Notes under the pieces: generated by a model
The model's database searches: none
Told to the model about the DNA's origin: nothing
The model's input: only the letters and a program-made list of their open reading frames with translations
Source of the DNA: an uncultured Bacilli bacterium
GTDB lineage: Bacteria > Bacillota_I > Bacilli_A > RF39 > UBA660
Direction of reading: 5' to 3'
Assembly (NCBI GenBank): GCA_934101345.1
Contig: CAKOQV010000008.1
Coordinates: 1 to 29,061, forward strand
Length of the DNA: 29,061 nucleotides
Translations under genes and position numbers: made by a program
Shown here: in pieces, positions 8,369-15,699 of the stretch
Layout of the letters: each line of letters begins with the position of its first letter
Numbering within the stretch: the stretch's first letter is position 1

Positions 8369-8385
8369 TTAATTTAAGTATAAAA

Positions 8386-8420
8386 AAAGTCTCATGATAT
8401 ATTGAGGCTTTTATTATTTT
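8386..8420 (+). terminator. Terminator of the spore protein gene
   Basis: Arms AAAGTCTCA (8386-8394) and TGAGGCTTT (8403-8411) pair over 9 bp with one G-T, followed by a T-rich run. Confidence 0.85.
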
Positions 8421-8452
8421 ATTGCTTATTCTTTTTGGCATAAAGTTAGGAT

Positions 8453-8492
8453 TAAAAAATAAAAAGAGACTGACCCCCTAAGGAACAGTCTC
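8453..8492 (-). terminator. Terminator of the candidate small RNA
   Basis: On the minus strand GAGACTG (8492-8486) and CAGTCTC (8472-8466) pair perfectly around a 13-nt loop, followed by TTTTT-A-TTTTTT (8465-8453). Confidence 0.85.
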
Positions 8493-8560
8493 CCAAAAAG
8501 AATAAAAAGGGGTTGGCTAGTGTGATACTAGCACCAATTCGCCTAATATCGAACTGGTGA
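8455..8560 (-). ncRNA. Candidate independent small RNA, about 105 nt
   Basis: The minus strand has a consensus promoter, three hairpins and a terminator, with no reading frame of note. Hairpin 1 (8559-8532) begins at the predicted start: arms CACCAGTTCG and CGAATTGGTG, one mismatch. Hairpin 2 (8531-8517): CTAGT/ACTAG. An unpaired C-rich stretch (CCAACCCC, 8516-8509) and a T-rich linker follow, then terminator hairpin GAGACTG/CAGTCTC (8492-8466) with its T run. The terminator loop holds GGGGGT, able to pair with ACCCC of the linker as a pseudoknot. C-rich unpaired patches are typical of Gram-positive trans-acting RNAs (RsaE/RoxS type), but I recognise no known family. It ends convergently to the spore protein gene and starts divergently from the 8686 gene. 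It could instead be folded 5' leader DNA of the plus strand, but the promoter and T run both favour minus. Confidence 0.65.
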
Positions 8561-8565
8561 TTAAT

Positions 8566-8594
8566 ATAATAAACGAAGTTGTGTATTTTGTCAA
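8566..8594 (-). promoter_or_regulatory. Promoter of the candidate small RNA
   Basis: On the minus strand a perfect TTGACA (8594-8589) and TATTAT (8571-8566) are 17 nt apart. Nothing codes downstream on this strand before the terminator at 8453-8492. Confidence 0.8.
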
Positions 8595-8631
8595 CCCAAA
8601 AATCAAAAAAAATAAAAAAATATTTTAAATA

Positions 8632-8660
8632 TTGTTATTATTAAAAAAATATGGTATTAT
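8632..8660 (+). promoter_or_regulatory. Promoter of the 8686 cargo-like gene
   Basis: TTGTTA (8632-8637) and TATTAT (8655-8660) are 17 nt apart, 26 nt before the ATG. Confidence 0.7.
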
Positions 8661-8685
8661 TTTATTAGAAATAGAGGAGTTGAAT

Positions 8686-9225
8686 ATGAATAAAGCAAAA
8701 TTAATAGGAGCAATATTTGGAGTTATTTTATTTATAGCATTAATTGGTAGTTTTACATATGCTTGGGTTACTTGGCAGAGTGATAACATAAATACATCAG
8801 GTACATCAGACTGCTTTGATATAGATTATGGTGTTAGCAAAGAAATAGGAAGTTCAAGCACAAAAGAAAGCTTAGAAATGGTTAATAATTATACAGAAGG
8901 ATTGTCTGCTAAAGTAAGTTTAGCATTAAAATCAAATTGTAAAAACGTCTCAGGATTAGCCACTCTTTATTTGAATACCAATTCTGCTAGTTCAAGCATA
9001 TTACAAGGGGCTCTTAAATATACAGTTGTTAAAGGTGAAATAGTCGTATCAGAAGGAAGTATTAATACAAGTGAAAAAATAACCCTACTAGACAATATTG
9101 AGGTCAATGATACGACACCAATAACATACACTGTGTATGTTTGGCTGAATGGTGAAGAAGTTGATAATTCGTATGCCAATCTAAGTTACTATGGATATAT
9201 TTCTGCAGAAGCAGAATCAAGATAA
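8686..9225 (+). CDS. Secreted TasA/SipW-cargo-like protein
   Basis: A 179-residue exported protein of unknown function. A short charged start and a hydrophobic stretch (residues 5-24) end in GSFTYAWVTW, then SGTSDCFDIDYG. This resembles the signal of TasA/camelysin-type proteins cut by SipW-class peptidases (a hydrophobic run, then TYAxF, then SGTLDL). The mature part is predicted to be beta-rich, with two cysteines and a final Tyr-rich strand, YYGYISAEAE. The upstream Met at 8632 lies in the promoter; GAGGAG sets the start at 8686. It is a single-gene unit with its own promoter and terminator, away from the peptidase operon at 20.4-24.8 kb, and could be a third client of it. Export is confident; client status is inference. 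Confidence 0.7.
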   Translation: MNKAKLIGAIFGVILFIALIGSFTYAWVTWQSDNINTSGTSDCFDIDYGVSKEIGSSSTKESLEMVNNYTEGLSAKVSLALKSNCKNVSGLATLYLNTNSASSSILQGALKYTVVKGEIVVSEGSINTSEKITLLDNIEVNDTTPITYTVYVWLNGEEVDNSYANLSYYGYISAEAESR

Positions 9226-9255
9226 AACAAATATAAAATTGTGACAAAAATAGAC

Positions 9256-9284
9256 AAAAAAGCAATATAATACTTGCTTTTTTA
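9256..9284 (+). terminator. Terminator of the 8686 gene
   Basis: Arms AAAAAAGCAA (9256-9265) and TTGCTTTTTT (9274-9283) pair perfectly around an 8-nt loop. Confidence 0.8.
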
Positions 9285-9324
9285 TATGTTTAAGTGTAAA
9301 CTATTTACTAGGAGGAGAATTATT

Positions 9325-10047
9325 ATGGCAAATCAAAATTCAAAAAATAAAACAAGTAAAAAAAATACAAATGAAAAAAAGAGTGTGAATACAAAAAAAC
9401 AAAGCACAACAAAAAGCACTACAAAAAAACAAAATACAAATAAAAAGAAAGAAGTTAAAAAGGTAGAACCAGTAGTTACTGTAAAAGAAGAAGTAAAGGT
9501 TAAAGAAGTAACTCCAAACGTTCAAGAAAAGATAGTTAAAGAAAAGAAGAGTTTTTCACTAACATCTAAACAAAAAGATTTAATTTTAATTCTTTTAGTA
9601 GTAGTTCTATTAATAGTAGCAGTATTTGTTACTACAAGAAAAGAACCAAAACTAGATATTGAACTACCAGTAGCCCTAGAGGGAGAAGCTGGATTTACTG
9701 AGATTACATATTCAGAATATGAAGATAAAATGAACTCTGAAGAACCATTCCTAGTAGTTGTAGTAAGAGATGGCTGCGGTTATTGTGAAATGTATGAACC
9801 AATACTTAAAGAAGTAGCAGAAGAATATAAACTTCCTATTTATTACATAAATATGACTAATTTAAATAATGAAGAATATACTGCTTTAGGAACATCAAAT
9901 TCTTACTTTAAGAAAAATCAAGGAAATTGGGGAACACCAACTACACTATTTATGAAAGGTAAAGAGGCTATTAAAACCATTCCAGGATATGTTGATAAAG
10001 ATAAACTTGTTGATTTTGTAAAAGAAAACTTTAAGGTAGAAGGATAA
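9325..10047 (+). CDS. Membrane-anchored thioredoxin-fold protein with Lys-rich cytoplasmic tail
   Basis: A 240-residue protein. Residues 1-80 are a very Lys/Thr/Asn-rich tail, 84-103 a single membrane helix, and about 120-238 a thioredoxin-like domain with CGYC at 151-154 and the cis-proline loop GTP (P205). The positive tail predicts N-terminus inside, redox domain outside, so it likely reduces or makes disulfides in exported proteins. The ribosome site AGGAGGAG sets the start at 9325, not the in-frame Met at 9274. The PH-domain gene follows after 2 nt. Candidate substrates in the window are the Cys-containing prepilin and the 8686 cargo protein; that link is a guess. The long basic tail is unusual and could bind nucleic acid or acidic lipids. 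Confidence 0.8.
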   Translation: MANQNSKNKTSKKNTNEKKSVNTKKQSTTKSTTKKQNTNKKKEVKKVEPVVTVKEEVKVKEVTPNVQEKIVKEKKSFSLTSKQKDLILILLVVVLLIVAVFVTTRKEPKLDIELPVALEGEAGFTEITYSEYEDKMNSEEPFLVVVVRDGCGYCEMYEPILKEVAEEYKLPIYYINMTNLNNEEYTALGTSNSYFKKNQGNWGTPTTLFMKGKEAIKTIPGYVDKDKLVDFVKENFKVEG

Positions 10048-10049
10048 AA

Positions 10050-10502
10050 ATGAATAAAGATATATACTTAATGGCTAAAGAGTTTAAAAGAAAATATCCA
10101 AAGACATTGGCTTTTAGATTAAAAGCTCATGCTAAAGTAGCAAGCAAATTCATTGGAGAAGATGAAGAAGTAAAATATGTTTTTGTAGCACAGAAGAACT
10201 TTAAAAGTTATGAAATATTCAATACTAATATAGTGGTCTTAACTGACAAAAGATTAATTGTGGCTACAAAGAGATTAGTTTTTGGATACTTTTATAGAGT
10301 AATTACACCAGATATGTTTAATGACTTAACCATAAAAACAAATATTATTTGGGGTAAAGTAATTATTGATACTATAAAAGAAAAAGTTGTTCTTTCAAAC
10401 ATTGATCCAAATGCTCTACCAGAAATTGAAGAGAATGTATCTAGTGTTATGATGGAAGAAAAACAAAAATATATACAAAGAGAAAGCGAATTTCAAAATT
10501 AA
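10050..10502 (+). CDS. Bacterial PH-domain protein
   Basis: A 150-residue soluble protein. Its middle (about 30-125) has the strand pattern of bacterial PH domains: GEDEEVKYVFVAQ, then VVLTDKRLIVATKR, then TINTIIWGKVIIDT-like strands. The VLTDKRLIVAT segment is characteristic. Such domains bind lipid or protein and often sit at membranes or in stress responses. It starts 2 nt after the thioredoxin gene, with AAGGATAA as the ribosome site, so the two are co-transcribed. Its terminator overlaps its own last codons. The fold call is moderately firm; no function is inferred. Confidence 0.65.
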   Translation: MNKDIYLMAKEFKRKYPKTLAFRLKAHAKVASKFIGEDEEVKYVFVAQKNFKSYEIFNTNIVVLTDKRLIVATKRLVFGYFYRVITPDMFNDLTIKTNIIWGKVIIDTIKEKVVLSNIDPNALPEIEENVSSVMMEEKQKYIQRESEFQN

Positions 10503-10518
10503 ACTTTCTCTTTATTTT
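10480..10518 (+). terminator. Terminator built into the end of the PH-domain gene
   Basis: GAGAAAG (10480-10486) and CTTTCTC (10504-10510) pair, followed by TTTATTTT. The 5' arm is coding sequence. Confidence 0.7.
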
Positions 10519-10530
10519 GGGGATGATACT

Positions 10531-11145
10531 ATGAAAATAGAAAAGTATGAACTTACTAAAAAAAATAGTTACAATATATATTTATCTAATGGTGAAGTAA
10601 TAACCTTAAATGAAAGAGTTATTACTAAGAATGAATTATTACTAAGAAAAGAGATTAATAGTGAATTATATGACAAATTAAAATATGAAAACAATATATA
10701 TGATGCCATAGATAAAGCCATTAAATATATATCAGTCAGATTAAGAAGTACCAAAGAAATAAAAGATTATTTAATAAAAAAAGGCTATTCCCTTGATGTT
10801 GTTGAAGCTGCTATTAAAGAGTTATTAAATAATAAATATTTAAATGATGATATATTTACAAAAGCTTATATTAAAGATAAATTAACTTTTACCTCTAAAG
10901 GCGATTACAAAATAAAAATGGAATTAGTCCAATTAGGTATAGATAATAATATAATTGAAAGTAATATAGCTATGATAGATGAAGATATGCTTATTAATAG
11001 AATAAAAAAAAGTATAGAAAAAGATATCAAAACTAACAAGAAGTATAAAGGAATAGTATTAAAAAATAAGATATATAATCATTTAATTACACAAGGTTAT
11101 AGTAAAGAAAAAGTATTAAATGTTATCAATATTTATGATTTTTAG
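10531..11145 (+). CDS. recX: Recombination regulator RecX
   Basis: A 204-residue RecX that binds RecA filaments and limits or modulates recombination. The three-helix repeats are visible: YISVRLRSTKEIKDYLIKKG near 65-85 and LNDDIFTKAYIKDKLTFTSKGDYKIKMELVQLGI near 105-140, with a third repeat at the C-terminus. The first 55 residues form a small beta-rich extension (NIYLSNGEVITL) common in Bacillota RecX. The start follows GGGGATGA. recA is not adjacent. Lys and Asn are abundant, as expected from base composition. Confidence 0.88.
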   Translation: MKIEKYELTKKNSYNIYLSNGEVITLNERVITKNELLLRKEINSELYDKLKYENNIYDAIDKAIKYISVRLRSTKEIKDYLIKKGYSLDVVEAAIKELLNNKYLNDDIFTKAYIKDKLTFTSKGDYKIKMELVQLGIDNNIIESNIAMIDEDMLINRIKKSIEKDIKTNKKYKGIVLKNKIYNHLITQGYSKEKVLNVINIYDF

Positions 11146-11189
11146 TATAAAATGTTAATAATTAGCAAAAATATAAATGGAGGGATAAA

Positions 11190-11696
11190 ATGAAAAAAAT
11201 AGTTTCTTTATTTATATTTTTATTATTGCTTGTAGGTTGCTCGTTATCAAATAGTCCAACTTCTAAGGTAGAAGAATTACTTAATAAATACCAAACACTA
11301 GATAACGATATAAAAAGTGGTATTGATGATATACTAAGAGAAGAAAAACTTGATGAAACACAAAAAGAAAGGTATCATAAAGTAATAGAAAGGCAATACA
11401 GAAATCTTACATATCAAATAAAAAACGAAAAAATAGATGGTGACACAGCAATAATAACAACAGAAATAGAAGTTTATGATTATAAAAAAATAGTTAATGA
11501 AACAAATAACTATTATCAAGAAAAAGAAGATTATACAGTAGAAGACTATAATAATACTAAATTGGATAAACTAGAAAAAGCCAAAGATAAAATAAAATAT
11601 ACTATAGATTTTGAAGTTAAAAAAGATAGTAGTGGAAACTGGAAATTATCCTCACTTAGTAATGAAACTATTAAAAAAATACAAGGAATGTATTAA
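11190..11696 (+). CDS. Putative lipoprotein
   Basis: A 168-residue lipoprotein of unknown role. The signal ends in the lipobox LVGC with lipidated C17, after a hydrophobic stretch of about 11 residues. The mature part is Lys/Asp/Glu-rich with a helix (residues 25-75), then alternating strands and a coiled-coil-like YTVEDYNNTKLDKLEKAKDK, ending in a strand and helix. This layout recalls NTF2-like or DUF4878-type lipoproteins, but I cannot assign a family. GGAGGG lies 7 nt before the ATG. Its terminator hairpin reaches back into the last 11 codons. Confidence 0.8.
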   Translation: MKKIVSLFIFLLLLVGCSLSNSPTSKVEELLNKYQTLDNDIKSGIDDILREEKLDETQKERYHKVIERQYRNLTYQIKNEKIDGDTAIITTEIEVYDYKKIVNETNNYYQEKEDYTVEDYNNTKLDKLEKAKDKIKYTIDFEVKKDSSGNWKLSSLSNETIKKIQGMY

Positions 11697-11714
11697 TTAA
11701 TAGTTTCTTTTTAT
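11664..11714 (+). terminator. Terminator overlapping the lipoprotein gene end
   Basis: GAAACTATTAA (11664-11674, coding) and TTAATAGTTTC (11697-11707) pair perfectly over 11 bp, followed by TTTTTATT. Confidence 0.75.
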
Positions 11715-11749
11715 TAACAAATATGATACAATTAATATGGTGAATATAC

Positions 11750-12004
11750 ATGGAAAGAAATGAAGACTTAACTAAAGTTTTTGATAGAACTTGGAAAGCT
11801 AACCACAATAATGATGTAAAAGAGGCTAGAACTAAAGAAAAGAAATTTTGGAATAAGATGTTTAACGTAAAGGAAAGCAGTACATCTGACAGAAAAGTTG
11901 TAACTCCAAATAGTCAGGTTAGTAACTTACAAAGAAATATGAATAGTGCTGTCGATTTTCAGAAAAGAAATAATATTAATAATATAGTAAAGAAGTGGAA
12001 GTAA
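11750..12004 (+). CDS. Small unknown basic protein coupled to rnhB
   Basis: An 84-residue Asn/Lys-rich protein, not recognised; no membrane segment. TACAAT (11727-11732) is a likely -10, and GGTGAA precedes the ATG. The last base of its TAA stop is the first base of the rnhB ATG at 12004, so the two are probably translationally coupled. In many Bacillota the GTPase gene rbgA precedes rnhB; this protein bears no resemblance to it. The coupling supports a real gene. Confidence 0.6.
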   Translation: MERNEDLTKVFDRTWKANHNNDVKEARTKEKKFWNKMFNVKESSTSDRKVVTPNSQVSNLQRNMNSAVDFQKRNNINNIVKKWK

Positions 12005-12645
12005 TGGTAGATTTATATAAATATGAAAATGAGCTGTACAACAAGGGTGTAAAACTTGTAGGTGGTGTTGACGAAGTTGGAAGAGGACCATTAATTGGTA
12101 GTGTAGTAGCAGCCTGTGTTGTACTTCCACATGATTTTGTACTAGAGGGACTTACGGATTCAAAGAAATTATCTGAGAAGAAGAGAGATGACTTCTATAA
12201 AGTTATTGAGGATAAGGCTATTGCTATTGGTATAGGTATTGTTGATGAGAAAAAGATTGATGAAGTTAATATTTATGAGGCTACTAAAATAGCCATGAAG
12301 GAAGCTATTAAAAATACTGGTATCAAATTAGACCATGTATTAATTGATGCAATGCCTCTTGACATCGATGTAGATACTACTAGCATAATAAAAGGAGATG
12401 CTAAGTCTATCTCAATAGCAGCGGCCTCAGTAATAGCAAAAGTTACAAGAGATAAGATGATGTATGATCTTGATAAGATTTATCCAATGTATGATTTAGC
12501 TCATAATAAGGGTTATGGTACAAAGAAGCATATTGAAGCCATTAAAAAATATGGTATTACAAAATATCATAGACTAAGTTATAAACCCGTATCAGATTAT
12601 AAAAATAAAGTTATTGATGTAGAAAAAGAATTATCTGTGAATTAG
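12004..12645 (+). CDS. rnhB: Ribonuclease HII
   Basis: A 213-residue RNase HII that cuts the RNA strand at single ribonucleotides or hybrids in DNA. The metal-binding acidic residues are D23-E24 in GVDEVGRG and D115 in VLIDAMP; the later SIAAASVIAKVTRD block carries the remaining family signature. A GTG at 11995 is in frame, but the ATG at 12004 overlaps the previous stop and matches family starts. A hairpin immediately after the stop terminates the unit. Confidence 0.95.
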   Translation: MVDLYKYENELYNKGVKLVGGVDEVGRGPLIGSVVAACVVLPHDFVLEGLTDSKKLSEKKRDDFYKVIEDKAIAIGIGIVDEKKIDEVNIYEATKIAMKEAIKNTGIKLDHVLIDAMPLDIDVDTTSIIKGDAKSISIAAASVIAKVTRDKMMYDLDKIYPMYDLAHNKGYGTKKHIEAIKKYGITKYHRLSYKPVSDYKNKVIDVEKELSVN

Positions 12646-12652
12646 ATAATTC
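12628..12652. terminator. Bidirectional terminator between rnhB and the pilus ATPase gene
   Basis: GAATTATCT (12628-12636) and AGATAATTC (12644-12652) pair over 9 bp around a 7-nt loop, with T-rich runs on both strands. The 5' arm lies within rnhB. Confidence 0.8.
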
Positions 12653-12653
12653 T

Positions 12654-14069
12654 TTATTTTATTCCAAAGTCTTCATCCTCAACTTCAATTTGTTTTAATA
12701 TCTCATCAGTAGTTGTAAAACCTGCAATTACTTTAAATAATCCATCCTGAAGCATAGTAATAACATCTTTATTATAGACTAAGTGTCTAAGTTCATCTTT
12801 TCTTATACCAGCACTAATAGCATCTCTTATATCTTGATTAATAAGAAGTACCTCTTGAATTGCGATTCTTCCTTTATAACCGTGACTACAATGAGGACAA
12901 CCAGAAGGATTAGCCTCATATACTTCGTTTATATCAAGACCAAGAACAGTCTTAAATAAATTCTTTTCAGTTATAGTAACTGGTCTTTTCTTCTTACAAT
13001 TATCACATAATCTTCTAGCTAACTTCTGTGATACTATTCCAGTTAATGCAGAAGCTAATAGGTACCTTTCAACATCCATATCAAGTAATCTTTCAATAGT
13101 ATTTAATGAATTATTAGTATGTATTGTAGAAAGAACTAAGTGTCCAGTAATTGAAGCTCTTACCGCTATTTGGGCTGTTTCAGAGTCTCTTATCTCTCCA
13201 ATCATAATGATATTAGGGTCTTGTCTTAAGATACTTCTTAATACTGTTGCAAAGTCTAGCCCGATATCACTATTTACTTGAACTTGGTTAACTCCTTTTA
13301 TATCCATTTCTACTGGGTCCTCAACTGTTATTAAGTTAGAACCCTCAACATTTAATTTTTGCAAGAATGAATATAGGGTAGTAGATTTACCAGTACCAGT
13401 AGCACCAGTAACTAATATTATTCCGTTAGGAAAACTAAGCATCTTTAATACCTTGTTATAGTTTGTTTCACTAAAACATAAATATTCAATACCTTTTAAA
13501 CTCATGGAATAATCCATAATTCTTATAACAATTTTTTCTCCTCTTTTAGTAGGTAATGAAGATACTCTGAGGTCTAATTCTCTTCCTTTTATGTTATCTT
13601 TTATACCACCATCTTGAGGTAATCTTGTTTCAGTTATATTCATACCAGCCATAATTTTAATTCTGGTAGTAACATTTTGTTTTATTTCCTTTGGTAAGAA
13701 AAACTGATCTCTTAAAATACCATCTATTCTAATTCTTACTGTTATACCTTCATCAGTAGGATCAAAGTGAATATCTGATGCTCCAGAGTCAAATGCTGTT
13801 ATGATAATCATATTAACAGCATCAACAACAGGTATTTTAGTAAAATCAATATTTTTACTATTGACTAGATTTAATTGAGTGCTTATATTAGGATGTTTAG
13901 ACTGCATATTGGGAATGCTATTCATATTAGGACTAGTTTTTTGATTATTTGTCATCATATTTTTATTTTGCTGAATAGGCGTTCCAGCACTTGGCATGCT
14001 GTTTGAAACTACATTCATATTGCTTGGTTTATTACTAATATTAGACTGCATAGTACTATTATTATTCAT
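12654..14069 (-). CDS. Type IV pilus/type II secretion assembly ATPase (PilB/GspE/ComGA family)
   Basis: A 471-residue hexameric ATPase that powers pilus extension or pseudopilus assembly at the inner face of the membrane. Motifs in order: the N2 domain with SGASDIHFDP (95-104), Walker A GATGTGKST (222-230), the Asp box around ITVEDPVE (247-254), Walker B IIMIGEIRD (287-294), the HTNN His box (317-320), and a zinc finger with C355, C358, C391 and C394. Residues 1-75 are a low-complexity Asn/Ser/Met/Pro tail instead of the usual MshEN-type N1 domain, so docking to a platform protein or c-di-GMP sensing may differ. GGGAGAGG precedes the ATG. It is divergent from two prepilin-like genes; platform protein and peptidase genes are not seen. 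Confidence 0.92.
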   Translation of the reverse strand: MNNNSTMQSNISNKPSNMNVVSNSMPSAGTPIQQNKNMMTNNQKTSPNMNSIPNMQSKHPNISTQLNLVNSKNIDFTKIPVVDAVNMIIITAFDSGASDIHFDPTDEGITVRIRIDGILRDQFFLPKEIKQNVTTRIKIMAGMNITETRLPQDGGIKDNIKGRELDLRVSSLPTKRGEKIVIRIMDYSMSLKGIEYLCFSETNYNKVLKMLSFPNGIILVTGATGTGKSTTLYSFLQKLNVEGSNLITVEDPVEMDIKGVNQVQVNSDIGLDFATVLRSILRQDPNIIMIGEIRDSETAQIAVRASITGHLVLSTIHTNNSLNTIERLLDMDVERYLLASALTGIVSQKLARRLCDNCKKKRPVTITEKNLFKTVLGLDINEVYEANPSGCPHCSHGYKGRIAIQEVLLINQDIRDAISAGIRKDELRHLVYNKDVITMLQDGLFKVIAGFTTTDEILKQIEVEDEDFGIK

Positions 14070-14099
14070 AGTATTCCTCTCCCTTTTTAATCTTTTCTT

Positions 14100-14128
14100 T
14101 TTAAAAAGACTAGATTTTATTCTATAAT
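14100..14128 (+). promoter_or_regulatory. Promoter of the minor prepilin genes
   Basis: TTTAAA (14100-14105) and TATAAT (14123-14128) are 17 nt apart. It interleaves with the opposite-strand promoter at 14130-14158. Confidence 0.5.
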
Positions 14129-14129
14129 T

Positions 14130-14158
14130 ATTATATAATAAACTTAAGTAAATATCAA
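14130..14158 (-). promoter_or_regulatory. Promoter of the pilus ATPase gene
   Basis: On the minus strand TTGATA (14158-14153) and TATAAT (14135-14130) are 17 nt apart, giving a leader of about 55 nt. Confidence 0.7.
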
Positions 14159-14176
14159 TAGTAAATGGGTGAGAAA

Positions 14177-14683
14177 ATGAAATTAAATAGAAAGGGTTTT
14201 ATGTTAGCAGAAGTAGTTGTATCTGCTTCAGTAGTAGCAGTTGTTCTTGTTACTATGTATATTGGTATTAATAGAATGACAGCGGCTTATGATAAGAGAA
14301 ATAGGTATTATGATTTGGATGCTCAGCAGGTGGCTATGGAGGTTAATGATTTGCTTAAAAGAGATTCTGAACAGAAATTAAATAACTTTACTTCTTTGAC
14401 AGACAATTATTATTCATTAGAAGATATAGAAAATAACTATCAAGTAAATTATTCCGAATTAAAAGATGTTTTTAGTTCACTAGGAGAAAACATTAATACA
14501 TATTATGTAAAAAATGAAGATGGATTTAATACTATGAAAAGTTTAAATATAAATCAGTCATTTAAAGATTATCTTGATTATTTTATTAGTAAAACAAATT
14601 TTGATGAAAATTATTCTTATTTTATAGTGGTAGAGTTAGAAAAGAGTAGTGACTACTACTACTACACATTGAAGGTGAAATAA
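14177..14683 (+). CDS. Prepilin-like protein (minor pilin) 1
   Basis: A 168-residue prepilin-type protein. The peptidase site is G7|F8 in RKGFMLAEVV, with the +5 glutamate E12 and a hydrophobic helix to about residue 29. The mature part is acidic and Tyr-rich, with no cysteine. GGGTGA precedes the ATG at 14177; the in-frame ATG at 14165 lies upstream of that site. It stands 1 nt before the second prepilin-like gene and is divergent from the assembly ATPase, so it probably belongs to the tip or initiation complex of the pilus. GspI/PilV-like assignment is a guess from size and order. Confidence 0.8.
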   Translation: MKLNRKGFMLAEVVVSASVVAVVLVTMYIGINRMTAAYDKRNRYYDLDAQQVAMEVNDLLKRDSEQKLNNFTSLTDNYYSLEDIENNYQVNYSELKDVFSSLGENINTYYVKNEDGFNTMKSLNINQSFKDYLDYFISKTNFDENYSYFIVVELEKSSDYYYYTLKVK

Positions 14684-14684
14684 T

Positions 14685-15185
14685 ATGAAGAAGTTAAATA
14701 GAAGAGGGTATATGACCGTAGAGATTATTATTGCTTCAGTGATTGCTTTTTCAATAGCGTTCTTTTTGATGGAAATAACTATGAAACTAGTAGATGTTAC
14801 TGATAATGAATATGCAGATACGAACTTTATGACTGATAAAGCACTTATTATGACTAATGTTAAGAAGTATGTTAAAGAATATTTAGATGAACTTAAAAGT
14901 AATGATGATCAAATTATGTCCTTTACATGTCAACAGAATGAATGCAAATTTGAGTCTTCTGAGAATAGCAGTAGGATACATTTAGGTAAAGATATTGAGA
15001 ATGATAATACTCTTATATTTAAGAAAGAAGAAACTATTTTATATTCAAAAACACTTGATAATGGTATTAAAATAAACTCTTTGACTGGTGGCAATAAGGG
15101 GAATTATATTTATTTTCAGATAAAATGTACTAATATTTTTAGTGATGAAGATTATAATATAAATATTGTTGTTTATAATGGATAA
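14685..15185 (+). CDS. Prepilin-like protein (minor pilin) 2
   Basis: A 166-residue prepilin-type protein with site G8|Y9 in RRGYMTVEII, +5 glutamate E13 and a hydrophobic helix to about 31. The mature part has a cysteine pair (CQQNEC, spaced by five residues, near 83-89) and one later cysteine near 157. Its ribosome site (AAGGTGAAA) lies inside the end of the preceding gene, so the pair is coupled. It resembles GspJ/ComGF-type subunits in size, but this is not certain. The cysteines make it a possible client of the membrane thioredoxin at 9325; inference only. Confidence 0.78.
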   Translation: MKKLNRRGYMTVEIIIASVIAFSIAFFLMEITMKLVDVTDNEYADTNFMTDKALIMTNVKKYVKEYLDELKSNDDQIMSFTCQQNECKFESSENSSRIHLGKDIENDNTLIFKKEETILYSKTLDNGIKINSLTGGNKGNYIYFQIKCTNIFSDEDYNINIVVYNG

Positions 15186-15234
15186 TTCGACAAAATATTT
15201 AATTAAATAGGTATAAAATATTTTTGGTGATAAA

Positions 15235-15699
15235 ATGAAAAAGTTATTAAAGAAAATATTTTTACCTATTTTTTTGTCTGTATTATGTGGATTTTTATGT
15301 GGTAAGTTAATGTTTAGTATTTATGAAGATAAAGAGAAGAATATACTTACTTCGAAGGTTATTTATTTACTTGAAGATACTTCTTATAATGATTATAATA
15401 CGATGAAGAGTAGTTTTGTTAGTAATAATTATATTTATTATGAAGAGAATGGTAAATATAATACGGTTATAGCTATGACTAAGAATAGGGATAATATTGA
15501 TAAGATAGAGAAGGCTTATAACAAAGATTTTAAAATAGTAGAGTATTTACTTAGTGATGAAGAAATTAATAATAAACTTAATGAATATGATAAAAAGATA
15601 GATAATACTAGTGATAATAATGAGATAAAACTACTAGTGGAAGAGTTAAATGGTATTTATAAGGGGAGGGATGATATAAAAATGGTTAAAATTAGTTGA
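15235..15699 (+). CDS. Membrane-anchored protein, possible SPOR-like domain
   Basis: A 154-residue protein with an N-terminal membrane helix (about 8-28) and an extracellular remainder. The segment VSNNYIYYEENGKYNTVIAM then DNIDKIEKAYNKDFKIVEYLL has the strand-helix-strand rhythm and spacing of SPOR-type repeats (short peptide, then an enquiry of N/A residue pairs), but the match is weak. The gene follows the minor prepilins by 49 nt with its own GGTGA site, so it may be expressed with them. It is the one clear TGA stop in the window; the stop overlaps the -35 box of tRNA-Ser. Function unknown. Confidence 0.7.
   Translation: MKKLLKKIFLPIFLSVLCGFLCGKLMFSIYEDKEKNILTSKVIYLLEDTSYNDYNTMKSSFVSNNYIYYEENGKYNTVIAMTKNRDNIDKIEKAYNKDFKIVEYLLSDEEINNKLNEYDKKIDNTSDNNEIKLLVEELNGIYKGRDDIKMVKIS

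Noticed and set aside
8466..8562. A riboswitch in the plus-strand leader of the 8686 gene
   Set aside because: The 8686 gene has its own promoter at 8632-8660, downstream of the structure, and the T run and consensus promoter both belong to the minus strand.
9340..9525. Minus-strand open frame of 61 codons rich in Phe and Cys
   Set aside because: It is the complement of the Lys-rich tail of the thioredoxin gene and has no ribosome site.
15235..15699. Alternative genetic code (TGA as Trp)
   Set aside because: TGA ends this frame cleanly at 15697-15699, followed at once by tRNA promoter sequence, and all Trp codons in the conserved genes are TGG.
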